This document shows positions 36,185 through 50,369 of a stretch of 64,000 nucleotides of DNA, piece by piece. The stretch covers positions 775,501 to 839,500 of the forward strand of contig NC_090117.1 in NCBI RefSeq assembly GCF_023973825.1, written 5' to 3'. Within the stretch, counting starts at the first letter, position 1. Every line of letters begins with the position of its first letter. Under the pieces are notes generated by a model. The model saw only the letters and a program-made list of their open reading frames with translations, had not been told where the DNA came from and made no database searches. Source of the stretch: Plasmodium brasilianum (Eukaryota; Apicomplexa; Aconoidasida; Haemosporida; Plasmodiidae). A program made the translations under genes and the position numbers.

Positions 36185-37255
36185 CTTCTGTTTCCGTTAT
36201 GCGTAACTGCTATCTATGTTATATGCAAAATGTTATTACTGTAAGTAAGCAAAGGGAATGACAACTGCCCCTTTCCCAAAAGTATTAACTTTATATTTTT
36301 AGCTATAAATGCAAGTAGTTTTATTCACTGTGATTTCTATAAATGTAAAAAGTGTAATTATTATTATTTTGTTTTATTTTTTTATCTAATCTACTTCTTA
36401 TTGAAATATGTATTTAATTCTTTTCCAGTTCTAAAAGGAGACGTTCTAAGTTGAACGTGCATCTATATGATTATTAACCTATTCTTGACATACATTACTA
36501 TACATCTTTTTATATTATTATTACTCATATTTTTTCTCATATATTTTTCTAAAATGAAGCAAATTAGATTAACATTAACACTAAATAGAATAATTTCACT
36601 GCAGTGATATTTGAACATGCAAGGTTTCTATTTTACATAAGTTTACACAAAACGAACTTTTGTAAGAATGGAAAAACTAAACTGTAGAACTTGTGAATAT
36701 CTTCATTCCTTCTGCGCGTTCCATGTGTAATCCTCTTTACAATAAACAACAACAAGTACCAAGTACATCTGAACTACAACCGTTAAAGTGGAGTTCGTGA
36801 AATTTAAAAAAAAAAAAAAAATATTTTCAAATACACATATTTTACAGGGGTTGAAATTAAATTTGTGCCAAAGTGATTTCAACTAATGAATTTTACTTTT
36901 TTATTATATTTTTATTTTATAATTTTTTCCTACTATAGTTTAGCATTCATTATATATCATTGAAGGTTAACGATACTGTAGTCCATTATTGGAATTATTA
37001 TAGGAAATAAAATAAAAAAAAAGAAAAAAGAAAAAAAGAAACCATTACATGCAACAGAGATTCTTACAATTATGATAAGAACAATTTTTAGCATAACTAA
37101 TTAAAATTATAATTTCAATATGCTTTTATATGAACAAAGTAAGAAATTAAATATTTCAAAATTTGAATAATTCTTCCAAATTGTAGTTCATATTAACATG
37201 TATGTCTCCTAAAAATGTTTGCGTTTCATGCTGTTTCTTTCATTCCTCATTGTAG
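36185..37255. other. Spacer between SERA C and psi2
   Basis: About 1.1 kb, AT-rich. The block at about 36665-36795 is a diverged copy of the sequence upstream of SERA C (31757-31915). It therefore looks like the old promoter flank of psi2. No exon 1 or exon 2 remnant of psi2 is recognisable between it and 37255. Confidence 0.55.
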
Positions 37256-39714
37256 ATAATCAGTTATAAGTTAGAAATATATCTCAACGAAATATTAAGT
37301 AGACCAACTGCTGCAACACACAAGTACATATTTTTGCAAAGAGGAATAAAAATGCATTTTGGGGTTAAACTAAGAGTTATTCCATTAAAAGGGACGTTCT
37401 TTGTTGTATTCGAAAAAAAGATAAAAGAAAAATATTACATCTATAAATGAATAGCATACTAGAATTACCATCATTTACTTCAAAATATGAGAAAAATAGT
37501 CATTGATCGCTGCATGCGTGTGCATATACCTACACTAAATATATGTATATATATATGTTTTTCTTCTTTTTTGATAGTTTCTGTAAATTTGAGGAATCCT
37601 TACACTACTGTTTCATTTATCTACAGATATATTCGACTCTGTGTGAGCTAAGAATTTTCTTAGGGGGTACATAGTTATAGAAAAACAGTACCTAGTGCAT
37701 TATTTATAGAAAGTAAAAAAATCAATAAGGAATAATATATATATATATATGAATGCCTCTTCTCATATTAGGGAGAAATATAGTGATATGTAAAATTAAC
37801 GCCCATGCACAAGATAATACACACACAAAGGTACATCAACTTTACGAACCCGCTGATAACATGTAGAAAGTAATATTGCAAAACAGACGATGAGGTAAAT
37901 TATCAGTTAATAAGCATGGAAGATTTATATACTGGCTTAAAATCAGTAATTACGAAATAGTATAAATTATTAAAAAAGAAGTAGTCATTTTTAAGATGAC
38001 GGAAAATTAGTAACTCACTAGTATCCACTACATGATAGCTACAGTAATATTTCTAAATTTTCAAGTGACTCAGAGGAGTTTGTACATTCTCCTGGCTCCT
38101 CAGATACTATGTGCAAAAATAAAGAGTTCTTCAAAAGGAGGAAATATTATAAGCAAAATATATTACAAAAATTAATGAAGAGGAACACGGTATAACTCAG
38201 TACCATTTTTGCTGTTTGTATCGAAGCTTCCCATAGATATTATTAAATGCTGGAGTGGAAATCATGCCCATGCAAGTAGTTCGGCTTTATACATAGATGT
38301 TAGCACAAAGCAGATAACGCAAATAACGCAAAAATAGCCCATCGGATTTAGGTCATGAGTGTTTCTCAATACTAAAGATGCAGATAAGTTCCTATGTTTA
38401 GGAATTAACCTTTCATAAACTTAAGCAGAAGTCGGAGATGATTATTTTGATAAATAGTATTATTAGACTAATTTGTGGACAGATTCAAAATTATTATATC
38501 ATAAGAGTGAATCTAATTTGTTGAAAACTAAAGGATATGACATTCAAGAGAGAGACAAGTTTGACTAAAACAAAGATGTATTCGTCGGCATTATGAAGCG
38601 CAAAGTTAGGAGTGATGTTTCTGCGCCTGTTTAAGGGAAAAAAATGCTATGGGCCGCAATCTTATTGAAAAGAAGGTGCATAGTTAATATCACTGGGTAT
38701 GGTAACTATAATAATAGTAAACGAAGGAATGAAGTTTATGGGTTAGTTAAAAATTGTTGGGGTATGTTAAGCATTAGTGTGATAACCGAAACCTTAAGGT
38801 CGACATGCATGGATCCATTAGGCTATGAGCACGACTTCATCCTCTCTGTTGTTATGTTCAAAATCAATGTGCCTATGATTGAATATTTAGCTAATGAGCA
38901 ACCTGATATGTATAACCTTTACTTAAAAAGTTATCCCAATTCTTAGAAGTAATTTCTATTATTAGTACTTCAATCCAGAGAAAGATTTAGTCGCTCGAAA
39001 AATGGAAAAGATTTAGTTGAAATTTATATATAATTAAGACTAAAATGAAATAGGAAGAGGTAAATAACAAGAAATAGATGAAGCATGAGAAGCATCTAGA
39101 GTAGCAGTTACAGTATGAGAAGGATTTCAAGCTTGGGTAAGAGAAGCAGATATGGCATAAAAAAATAGCACATCAAGACGAGGAAGGTGGACAAACGGCT
39201 GAAGAGAAAAAATTGCAGACAGAACAAGTACAGTATAATTTATTTCAAGCTAGAACAGCAAGTATAAGGCTCACCAACGATACCGTTGTCACGAGAAATA
39301 TCTACATAGAAACCAACGGAATTACTACGAACATGATTATTGGTATCATTAAAGATGTTCAGGGAAGCGAAAGAAGCAAGCAGAATAATTGACGGCAACA
39401 TGGTGGTATAGTGTAGTTCATCCGTGAAATCAACTGTTGAGGAGGTTGATATATAAGGCATTTTTTAAAACACATTAAAAAGTGTGCAGTAAAATTGGTT
39501 CTAACTTTAAGTATGAAACTGATTATGCTACTGGTGATGTTCATGTTTGTTCAGGCTCTTATGCAGTACATGCCGAGAAGCAAGAAGAATGTTTTCAATT
39601 TTGTGAAGCCAATTGGAATATGCGCGTAAGTATATAATTTAACGTAGATATTATTTAACTCAAAAGAGAGAAACAAGTGTATTGCTTCTTTTTTTTTTTT
39701 TTTTTTATACATAA
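37256..39714 (+). pseudogene. SERA pseudogene psi2 (exons 3-4 only, heavily decayed)
   Basis: Starts at an exon 3 remnant right after a TGTAG acceptor-like site, with a trace of the RKYL...SRPTAAT block. The exon 4 remnant runs to the end. Recognisable pieces include the NWTDSKLL and SNLLKTKGYD block (about 38470-38560), an open piece at 38644-38946 with VNITGYGNYNNSK, VKNCWG and MFKINVPM blocks, and the Cys-rich end with VCSGSYAV and KQEECFQFCEANWN near 39545-39615. The rest has stops and frame changes in all frames. The active-site Ser motif is not recoverable. The terminal Phe codons are replaced by a poly-T run (39688-39706). The Cys block and upstream flank are closest to copy C, so it probably arose by duplication of that unit. 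Confidence 0.85.
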
Positions 39715-40303
39715 AATGGTTTTACTTCGAATGTGCTAAACGAAAAGTTACATATAATTTGCATTATGGAATATAATTAAATATTTAATACGAAACAATG
39801 TTTGAAGTGTTCATAATATTTTTAAAAATGGGGAAAGCATATGCTTTTCATTCTTTTTTCCAAGTATTTTTTTTCATATACATTCAACACGTGATACAGC
39901 TGATAGTAGTATTAATATAAATATGTGCATAATTTATTTTGCTATTTTTCCCATTCGTCGCTTTCCTTTTAATTTAACTTTATTTTACACTATTTTATTT
40001 TAGATTGTTTCTTTTTTGGAACTTTTAAACAATTGGGGCATCCAATTTTGCACATATAATTAAGAAAAAAATTGTTTTCCTAAAAAAGGAAATACATTAT
40101 ACTGTAATATACGCAAATATATTCTTTCGTCCATGTCCACTTTACAACTAATATGTACATATATATGTATGTGTTAAGAAGATATACGGCACATGAATAT
40201 TCTGGACACGGAATAATTATGACATTCTCATTGAAACGGTAAAAAGTTCAGAATACACACTCACAAAGTTAATACAAAATAGTGCATTAGTTGTAGCACA
40301 ATA

Positions 40304-40335
<32 letters not shown>

Positions 40336-40567
40336 GTACATTTATTTTTTTTCCTAAGGCGAAACGATCTTTAGCAAAAACATTTAAAACTTAAAAGAAA
40401 TTGTTTATTTTTTAAAATTAAAATATTAAATTTTTTTCAGAAAGTAGAAAAAAAAAAAAAAAAAAAAAAGCAAACAACAAAATACAAAAAACAAAAATCA
40501 AATATGATAAGTAAATATTATAAAAAATAGATTTCTGCGACACTATATATTAATTCTGTACAACAAA
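39715..40567. promoter_or_regulatory. Spacer between psi2 and SERA D
   Basis: About 0.85 kb, AT-rich, with an (AT)n run at 40310-40335 and poly-A at about 40449-40468. TAGTGCATTAGTTGTAGCAC (about 40281-40300) lies about 280 bp before the start of copy D. No gene is supported. Confidence 0.5.
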
Positions 40568-41531
40568 ATGAAGACTCGTATTACTCTCTTTCTTGTACTA
40601 TGTAAGTTGAAAAAATAAGAAATATATTGAATAAAGTTGTAAAAAATAGTTTTTTAAAAAAATAATAAATTGTGAATATGATGAGAAGAATAAATGAAAA
40701 AATGAAATAATATAATGACTGAATTTTTTGTTTGCACTAAAATGCAACATTTTAGAATAAAAATAAGTCTTTTATAAGTTAACGTGTGTTTTTATATACT
40801 ATATTTTTATGACAAATTTTACGCAGATATAGTTTTGGGTAAAATTATAACAGAGTGTACAGAAAAACCTCCCGAGGCACCTGTTCTTCCCAAGGATGGG
40901 AATACTGCAAGTTCTGGTACCGGAAGTACAAGCTCACAAACTCCTTTACCTTCTCAACCTCCTCCAACTGGAAGTCTGCCTTCCGCTTCCCCAGGTGTAC
41001 CACTTACACCAGAACCTGCAAAGCAAGAAGCCTCAGATAGAGAAACTGAAACTTTATCACAAGGAAAAGATCTGCCTAATGAAGTAGCTACCAATGGGGG
41101 TAACACAAATGGAGGAACTCCGCCACCTAATGCACCTGAAACTGCAAATACCCCAAATATAATTCTGGTAAAGTCTGCATTACTAAAAGATTATAACGGG
41201 GTAAAAATTACAGGGCCATGTAAGGCAAAGTTTCATCTGTTCCTCGTTCCTCATATAACTATTGAAGTTGAAACAGAAAACAATAAGATAATACTTAAGT
41301 CAAAATTGGACGAATTAAAAAAAAAAAAAAAAGGACAATCGATCGATCAAGATTTAAATAAAAATTTAGAATTTGAAAAAAATAAAGATAACTTAAAAAA
41401 CACTTGTACGAATGGGAAAACTTTTAAATTTGTTGTATACACGGAAGGGAATACATTAACTCTTAAATGGATGGTTTACGACACTGAAATTGCAGCGAGT
41501 ACAAGTAATTAAAAAAAAAAAAAAAAATAGA

Positions 41532-41593
<62 letters not shown>

Positions 41594-44458
41594 CAATAAC
41601 AATAACAATAACAGTTATAATTAATATTATAATGATAATTATAAAGATGACAAAGTAAAAGTAAATTTTTGAATGAAATGAAATTTACACCTTACTTTTA
41701 GTTTTAACCATTAATACATATGCATGGCCTTATCATTTATTTTCATATATTGCTCTCGTAATAATATTCGTATTTCATGTTCGTTCCTTTTTATTTCACG
41801 TTAGAGAAAAATGTTGACATGAGAAAATATCTTATGAAAAACTTAGATCGACCAATTACTGCAATCCAAGTATACAGTTCAGAAGCAAATGCAAAAACAT
41901 TTTTAGTTGAAAGCAAGGGGTACTCTATAAAAAGTAACATGCCTGGTTAGTCATATAAAACAAAGGAGTGGAAAGGAATAATGACGCGTGTACATCGTTT
42001 TAGCATTGTTATTATACCTTTCGAATAATTACATAAAATTCTCCAATCTGCTACATGTATATGTATATATATATATATATATCTATATCTATATACATAT
42101 ATGTATATATGTTTATATTTACATGAGTGCTATACATTTTTACACATACTTGAAATATCCCTTTTTTTCCTTTCAGAAATGTGTGAACTAATAGCAATCA
42201 ATTGTTTTCTGAGTGGTAATATAGACATAGACAAATGCTATCAGTGTACATTATTGACAGAACACGCAGATAAGAATAATGAATGTTTCAAATATGTATC
42301 TTCTGAAGTTAAGGATAAATTTAATGAAATAAAAGCTAAGGGGCAAGATGATGAAAACCCTACGCATATAGAGCTTACTCAAGTGATTGACAATATATTG
42401 AAAAAGATGTACAAGATGGATGAGAACAATAATATGCAATTAATAATATTTGAAGGATTAGATGATAAATTAAAATCTGAGTTAATAAACTATTGCAAAT
42501 TGATAAAGGAGATAGACACAAGCGGAGCGTTAGAAAACTACGAAATGGGCAACGAAACGGACATCTTCAACAATTTAACAACGTTGCTACAAACACATGC
42601 AGAAGAAACATATTCCTCATTACAGCATAAGCTAACAAACGCAGCGATATGTATGAAGAATGTAAATGATTGGATAAAGAACAAAACAGGATTAATACTT
42701 CCTGTATTATCATATAATACAATTGAAAACCAAGGAAATCCATTGAGCTCTGAACAATCTGAGGTGGAGGATAATAAAACTGGTACTGAAAATACTGAAA
42801 ATGGTAATTATGATGGGGTTATTAATTTAGTTTCACTTGAAGAGAGTAATGTTAATACTTCTCATGTTACAGATACAATGTATTGCAATGAAGACTATTG
42901 TGATAGATGGAAAGATAAGAATAGTTGCGTTTCAAAGATTGAAACAAAGGATCAGGGAAATTGTGCAACATCTTGGATATTTGCATCTAAGGTACATCTA
43001 GAAACGATTAGATGTATGAAGGGTTACGACCATGCGAGCATTTCGGCTTTATACGTAGCTAACTGTGCAAACAAGGAAGCTATGGATAAGTGTCATGTTG
43101 GATCGAACCCACTAGAATTTCTTAAAATCATCTATGAAAATAAGTTCTTACCTTTAGAATATAACCTCCCATACGAATATGCAAAAGTTGGTAATGAGTG
43201 TCCGAATCCCCAGAATCACTGGACGAATTTATGGGCAAATGTAGAATTATTAGATTCTAAAGATGAACCCAATTCGTTGGGGGCTAAAGGATATACCGCC
43301 TATGAGAGTGACAAATTTAAGGGAAACATAGATGCATTCATCAACATAATAAAGCATGAAATTATGCATAAAGGGTCTGTGATTGCCTATGTAAAGGCAA
43401 AAAGTGTAATGGGTTATAACCTTAACGGAAAGAAGGTGCTTAACGTATGTGGTGATAAAAATCCTGACCATGCAGTAAATATCATTGGGTGGGGTAACTA
43501 CATAAATATTGAAGGGAATGAAAAACCTTACTGGATAATCAAAAACAGCTGGGGAAAATACTGGGGTGACGACGGAAATTTTAAGGTCGACATGTATGGC
43601 TCAGAACAATGTGAACATAATTTCATCCACTCTGTTGCAATATTCAACATTGATATGCCAATGGATGATGTTACTGCAGAGAAGGATGCTGGATTATACA
43701 ACTATTTTCTTAAAACCTCCCCCGATTTTTATAATAATCTTTATAATAAGAACTTTAACCAAGAAACATATAATGCTTCATACAACGAAAAGGCGTTAGC
43801 TGGAAACTCTGAGATTTATGGTTCAGAGGAAGCAGCGGAGGCATCCCAATTAGCAGGAGCAGCAGTATCACCAGTATCACCAGCAAAAGAGGAAGTACCA
43901 CCAAAACATCCAGAAGAAGTACTATCAACAACACAACCAAGAGCATCAACAGCAGCATCAGGAGAACAAACATTATCGCCAACACCAGTATCACCACCAT
44001 CAGCACCAGTACCACCATCAGCACCAGTACCAACATCAACACCAGTATCAACATCAGCACCAGTACCACCATCAGCACCAGTACCAACATCAACACCAGT
44101 ATCAACATCAGCACCAGTACCAACATCAACATCAGGACAAGCACCACAAACATCAGCAGTGAAAGCTGAAGTCGCTACTACACCAAAGAGTACAACAGTT
44201 GCGGATGTTAAAGTATTTCATGTACTAAAATATATTAAGAATACTAAGGTAAAAATGAATTTGGTTAAATATAACACACGTGCGGCTATTGATGCTGATC
44301 ACGTTTGTTCAAGGTCTTATTCAGCAGATCAAGACAAACTAGAAGATTGTATTAAATTCTGTGAAAGCAACTGGAATGAATGTATGGGGGAAATTTCACC
44401 TGGATATTGTTTAACCCAAAAGAGGGGAAAAAATGATTGTTTTTTCTGTTATATATAA
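40568..44458 (+). CDS. SERA: SERA copy D, serine-type papain-like antigen (four exons)
   Basis: Exons 40568-40601, 40827-41504, 41805-41945 and 42177-44458 give 1,044 residues, the longest copy. Exon 1 is MKTRITLFLVL. Exon 2 has a Pro/Ser/Thr-rich stretch and the conserved SALLKDYNGVKITG domain; within it a run of 16 A (41318-41333) encodes a Lys tract. Exon 3 is MRKYLMKNLDRPITAIQ. Exon 4 has Ser550 (GNCATSW) for the papain Cys, HAVNIIGWGNY and KNSWGKYW. The linker at about 43840-44150 is an unusual Pro/Ser/Thr/Val repeat built on SAPVP and TSTPV units. The Cys-rich tail ends CFFCYI. SUB1-like sites are IKAK/GQDD (about residue 339) and IYGS/EEAA. The exon 4 N-terminal half is closest to copy A. 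Confidence 0.95.
41529..41592. repeat. (AAT)n microsatellite in SERA D intron 2
   Basis: About 20 AAT trinucleotides followed by AATAAC units, starting shortly after the exon 2 donor of copy D. It is intronic. Confidence 0.9.
43975..44140 (+). repeat. Coding Pro/Ser/Thr/Val repeat in SERA D linker
   Basis: Imperfect tandem repeat in which CACCAGTA-type words recur every 18 bp; it encodes alternating PPSAPV and TSTPVS units between the papain-like domain and the Cys-rich C-terminus. At least one larger 54-bp block is duplicated. The antisense open frame is an artefact. Confidence 0.85.
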
Positions 44459-45301
44459 AGAGTGTTTTTAACAGGAATAAATGTCAAACGAGAAGCGATT
44501 ATCTGTTTGGAAGAATAAATAACATTGGGTTATTATTAAGAAATAATATTAAATTTTTTATGGTTTACTTTAAAAATTGATTAAAAATGCAATTTTTTTT
44601 TATTTTTTTGATTTTTAATTTTTTTTTTGTGGACACACATATATTTAAAATATTTTTGTTATAATTTTGCGTAGTTCTAAATTTAGCACGTACCTAAATT
44701 GATTTTTATTTTGAAATATTTTAAGCTGTATTGCTTCTTTTTTTTTTTTTTTTTTTTTTTTTACATTTAATTTTGTTGAAACTATTTGATAATTAAAACA
44801 ATCATTTGATCAAATAGACTAAAAGTGTTTCATTATTTTTTTTTTGAAAATAACTTATTTAACGTAAATAAATGGACATAAAAAAAATATATTTATGTAA
44901 AGAAGAAGAATACAATGCATTGTATTATATTTATGCGTACTAAAACATTTTTTCTTTAATATATACATGTGCACACACATATTTTTTATTTTTATGTTAT
45001 TTTAAAATTAATAATTTTTTTAAATTTTGCATATTGCACATCAGGAGAGCTTATTCAAAATCTGCTCAAATTGTTGATCTAAAATGTATCCTTATATATG
45101 TGTAGTATACATAAGCATATATATATTTATGCACATATGCATATAATATATGGGGGTATTTTTTTAAGTGAAATATCTGTTTAGTAATGGTTGTTTTTAA
45201 TTTAGAGTGTTTTCATTTTTCTTTAAGAAATATAGATTTAAAATTATTTTAAGTAATAGGAAATGGTTTTAAACACAAACATATAATTAAACAAAAAAAG
45301 T

Positions 45302-45339
<38 letters not shown>

Positions 45340-45422
45340 CATAAGGAATAAGTATGTGTAACACGATAATAATTGTAAGATAAAAGTCTTTAGACAATTT
45401 TATTCAAATTAGAGTCAACAAT
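44459..45422. promoter_or_regulatory. Spacer between SERA D and E
   Basis: About 1 kb, AT-rich, with poly-T at 44739-44762 and poly-A/(AT)n at 45302-45340. ATTGCACATCAG (about 45033-45044) contains the GTGCA word in reverse, about 380 bp before the start of copy E. No gene is supported. Confidence 0.5.
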
Positions 45423-48400
45423 ATGAAGTCTCTTATACCCCTCCTTTTGATAACATGTAAATAAAAAAAATTAAAAAAATCTTTATGAAAAATGCTAAAA
45501 TGACGATTAGCGAGTGTAATGCGAGTGGAAATATTCGTATTATGGCTGAAAATGAAAAAAAAAAAAAAAAAAAAAAAAATGAAAGGAAAGTTAAGCATAA
45601 CGAAGGAAAAGTAATAGGAATGCACTTTTTTTAAACCAAAATTGTGTTCTTTAAAAATGTAAATTCCTGTGTCCAGTTCAGTAAATACGATTTCATTTTT
45701 TTTTTTTTTTTTTTTTTGCCTTTTAAATGAATATAATACAGATACTGTAGTTAGTAAGAACGTAGTAATATGTGCTAATGATACAGTTACCTCCGTTACA
45801 CCACCAAAAGAAGTATTGAACACAAGTAATAGCCTTAAAACAACTCTTCCAGCAGCACAACCTGATGCTAAAAATGGAAATGAAGATACAGGAAGAGTCG
45901 ACACAAATGTAACAACAATAATGACGAATCCTGAAAACAGTGATAAAGTAAAATCTGCATTTTTGAAAAATGAAACTGGGGTGAAGCTTAATGGTGTATG
46001 TGGTGCAGAAGTAGGAATATTTCTGGTTCCTCATATATACATATATCTTCAAACAAAAGACACAAATATACAATTACAGTCAGAGTTAATACCAATAGAT
46101 AAAACAATCATACTGGACAAAGGTACGTTAAAAAATAAATGTTCAGAAGATAAAACAAAAACGTTTAAATTTGTGGCATATATTAAAGACAATATATTAA
46201 CGCTTAAATGGAAAGTATACCCACCTAAACCTGCCCCCAGTGAAGGTAATTAAGAAAAAGAAGTAAAAATGGTGTTAAAAAAAAGTAAAAGTAAATCAAT
46301 TCAGTAAAATTACTGGGACCCCTTTTCTTATACTTCTAACCGTATGTTCACGCTGAATTATCAAGATGATAAACACATTTCAAACTATTATTTAGCTAGA
46401 TACTTCAGCTAATACGTTCAGATATTTATACCCAATTATTTTTCAATTTATTTATTCATATTTTATATAATTATTCACAATTATATATATTTATATATAT
46501 ATATGTGTTAGATAACATCGTGGACGTAAGGAAATTTAGAATACCTACCTTAGATGTGCCAATATCCTCAATACAAGTACATACATGGATAGGCAGTAAT
46601 CGCTCCTACATACTTGAAAGTAAAAATTATGCAATAAAAAAAGGAATTCCAGGTTAGATTAATAAAACGAAAATGTAAAATAATAATATGCGGGTTTCTT
46701 TCAGTTGTTTCTCCTTTAACACTTTTATAAAACCATTTTTTCCCCCTATCATAATGTTACTGAGCTATTTGTATGTGTTATGTTCTACTATTGTGCTCCA
46801 TATCGTTTGGATTAGTTTTATTTTATTATTTTATTTTTTTTTCTTATTCTGATTTAATTTCACTTCAACTTGATTCGTTTCACATCATTTTTACTTCTTC
46901 TTTTTTAGAAAAATGTGAAACAATAGCTACAAATTGCTTTTTGAGTGGATTCACAGATATTGAAAAATGCTATAAATGTACCTTGAGAGTAAGGGGAGAA
47001 CAGCATTCTGATGTGTGTTATAAATTTATTTCTAAGGTGGAGGATACACAAAAGGATGCGGACATTCTCACTGCAGGTAGCAGTGAAGACTCTGATGAAT
47101 ACAAACTTAAAGAGTCCATTGATAATATATTGAATCTAATATACAAAACAGATGTGAATAATAATAAAGAATTGATAAAATTGGAAGAGTTAGATAATAC
47201 CTTAAAAATGGAATTAATAAACTATTGCAATTTACTGAAGCAGGTAGATATGAGTGGAACTTTGGAAAATCACGAATTAGCTAACGATATAGAAACGTAC
47301 AACAATTTAACGAAATTATTAATAAAACATGATAATGAGAAAAAAACTTCATTACATGATAAACTAAAAAATCCAGCGATATGCATGAAAAATGTACATG
47401 AATGGATAAAAAATAGAAGAGGATTAGTATTGCCTCAAATGACATATAAAAATGTGGCAGATATTAATAATGTACACCTTAATCAAAATGAGGAACTACA
47501 AGATAGTAATAATACAAGTAGAAATATATACAAAGAAGGGAATAATGAAATCATCGATTTAACCGATAATAAAAATAAGAATGTTGACGCTTCTCATTTT
47601 ACAGATAGTATGTTTTGTAATGATGAATATTGTGATAGATTGAAGGATAAGAATAGCTGCGTTTCAAAAATAGAAGTACAAGATCAGGGAAATTGCTCAA
47701 TATCTTGGATATTTGCATCTAAGTTGCATTTAGAAAGTATTAAATGCATGAAAGGGTATGAACATGGAAGCATTTCGGCTTTATACGTAGCTAACTGTGC
47801 AAACAAAGAAGCCATGGATAAATATCATGTTGGATCTAATCCACTAGAATTTCTTAAAATAATTGATGATAAAAAGTTTCTTCCTTTAGAATATAACCTC
47901 CCATACGCATATGCAAAAGTTGGTAATGACTGTCCGAATCCACAGAAACACTGGACGAATTTATGGACAGGTGCAAAATTAGTAGATTCTAAAAATGAGC
48001 CCAATTCGTTGGGGGCTAAAGGATATACCGCCTATGAGAGTGATAAATTTAGGGGAAACATGGACACGTTTATCAAAAAAATAAAGCATGAAGTTATGCA
48101 CAAAGGATCTGTAATTGCTTATGTAAAAGTAGAAAATGTAATGGGTTATGATCTTAACGGAAAGAAGGTGCTTAGCGTATGTGGTGATAAAAATGCTGAT
48201 CACGCGGTAAACATCATTGGATGGGGAAACTACATAAACGATGAAGGAAAGAAGAAGTCTTACTGGATAGTCAGAAATAGCTGGGGTAAGTACTGGGGTG
48301 ACGACGGAAACTTTAAGGTCGACATACATGGCCCGGAAGAATGTGAACACAATTTCATTCACACTGTTGCAATGTTCAACATAGATATGCCAGTGGCCCA

Positions 48401-49211
48401 AGTTGTTAAGAACAAGGATGCTGAAATATTTAATTATTATGGAAAAACATCCCCCGATTTTTTTAGTAATTTATACTATAAAAGTTTGGAATCAGTAAAG
48501 AATAGTAATTCAAGCGGTGGAACATTCTTAGGACAAAATTCGATGGTGCACGGAAACTCAGGGTCAGATACTAAAGCACAAGAAGTATCAGCATCATCAT
48601 CATCAACAACAACAACAACAGGAGAGGAAGGTACAAATCATCATCAAACATCACCTGTTGTAGGAGGAGCAGCAGGAGGAACCGAAGATACAACAGGAAA
48701 GCAAACATTGCCTACAGAAGAAAGCGCAACAGTAGAAAAACAGGACGGTGCAACAGAGAAGGAAGTATCACCACCAGCAACAGGAACAGTAAAGGGAACA
48801 ACATCAGGTGAACCATCAGCAGCACTGTCAAAAGGAGGAGATACAGTTCCAACAGTAAATGACCCATCAAAAGAAGAAGTAGCAGGAAACGGTAAAGGAA
48901 CACAGGGAAGTCAAGCGAATAAAGGAGCTAATAGTGTTGAAAATGCAGCATCCTCTGAATCGATTGAAATAATACATATTTTAAAACACATTAAAAATTC
49001 CAATGTAAAAATGGGTTTGGTTAAATACGACCATGAATATGAAGTTGGAGAGCACTCATGTATGAGGACCTCTTCAACAAATCCAGAGAAGCATAGTGAT
49101 TGTGTAAAATTTTGTAAAGAAAAATTCGAAGAATGTGAAAAGGAACCTATACCTGGAATCTGTTTAGCAAACTTGTATAAATCAGATGACTGTTTTTTCT
49201 GTTATGTATAA
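45423..49211 (+). CDS. SERA: SERA copy E, serine-type papain-like antigen (four exons)
   Basis: Exons 45423-45456, 45742-46245, 46512-46652 and 46909-49211 give 993 residues. Exon 1 is MKSLIPLLLIT. Exon 2 is the shortest of the six intact copies (504 nt), with a reduced variable stretch before SAFLKNETGVKLNG ... LTLKWKVYP. Exon 3 is VRKFRIPTLDVPISSIQ. Exon 4 has Ser492 (GNCSISW) for the papain Cys, HAVNIIGWGNY and RNSWGKYW. Two otherwise conserved positions differ: the motif EYCDRWKDK reads EYCDRLKDK, and DKCHVGSNP reads DKYHVGSNP, losing a Cys. The linker is Ser/Thr/Gly/Glu-rich with SSSS and TTTTT runs. The Cys-rich end is CFFCYV. SUB1-like sites are LTAG/SSED and VHGN/SGSD. A block at about 47995-48290 is nearly identical to copy F. 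Confidence 0.95.

Positions 49212-50369
<1,158 letters not shown>

Noticed and set aside
38644..38946. Separate small gene of 100 codons
   Set aside because: It encodes scrambled pieces of the SERA catalytic region and belongs to psi2.
43755..44153. Antisense Val/Leu/Met-rich frame in SERA D
   Set aside because: Mirror of the Pro/Ser/Thr/Val coding repeat.
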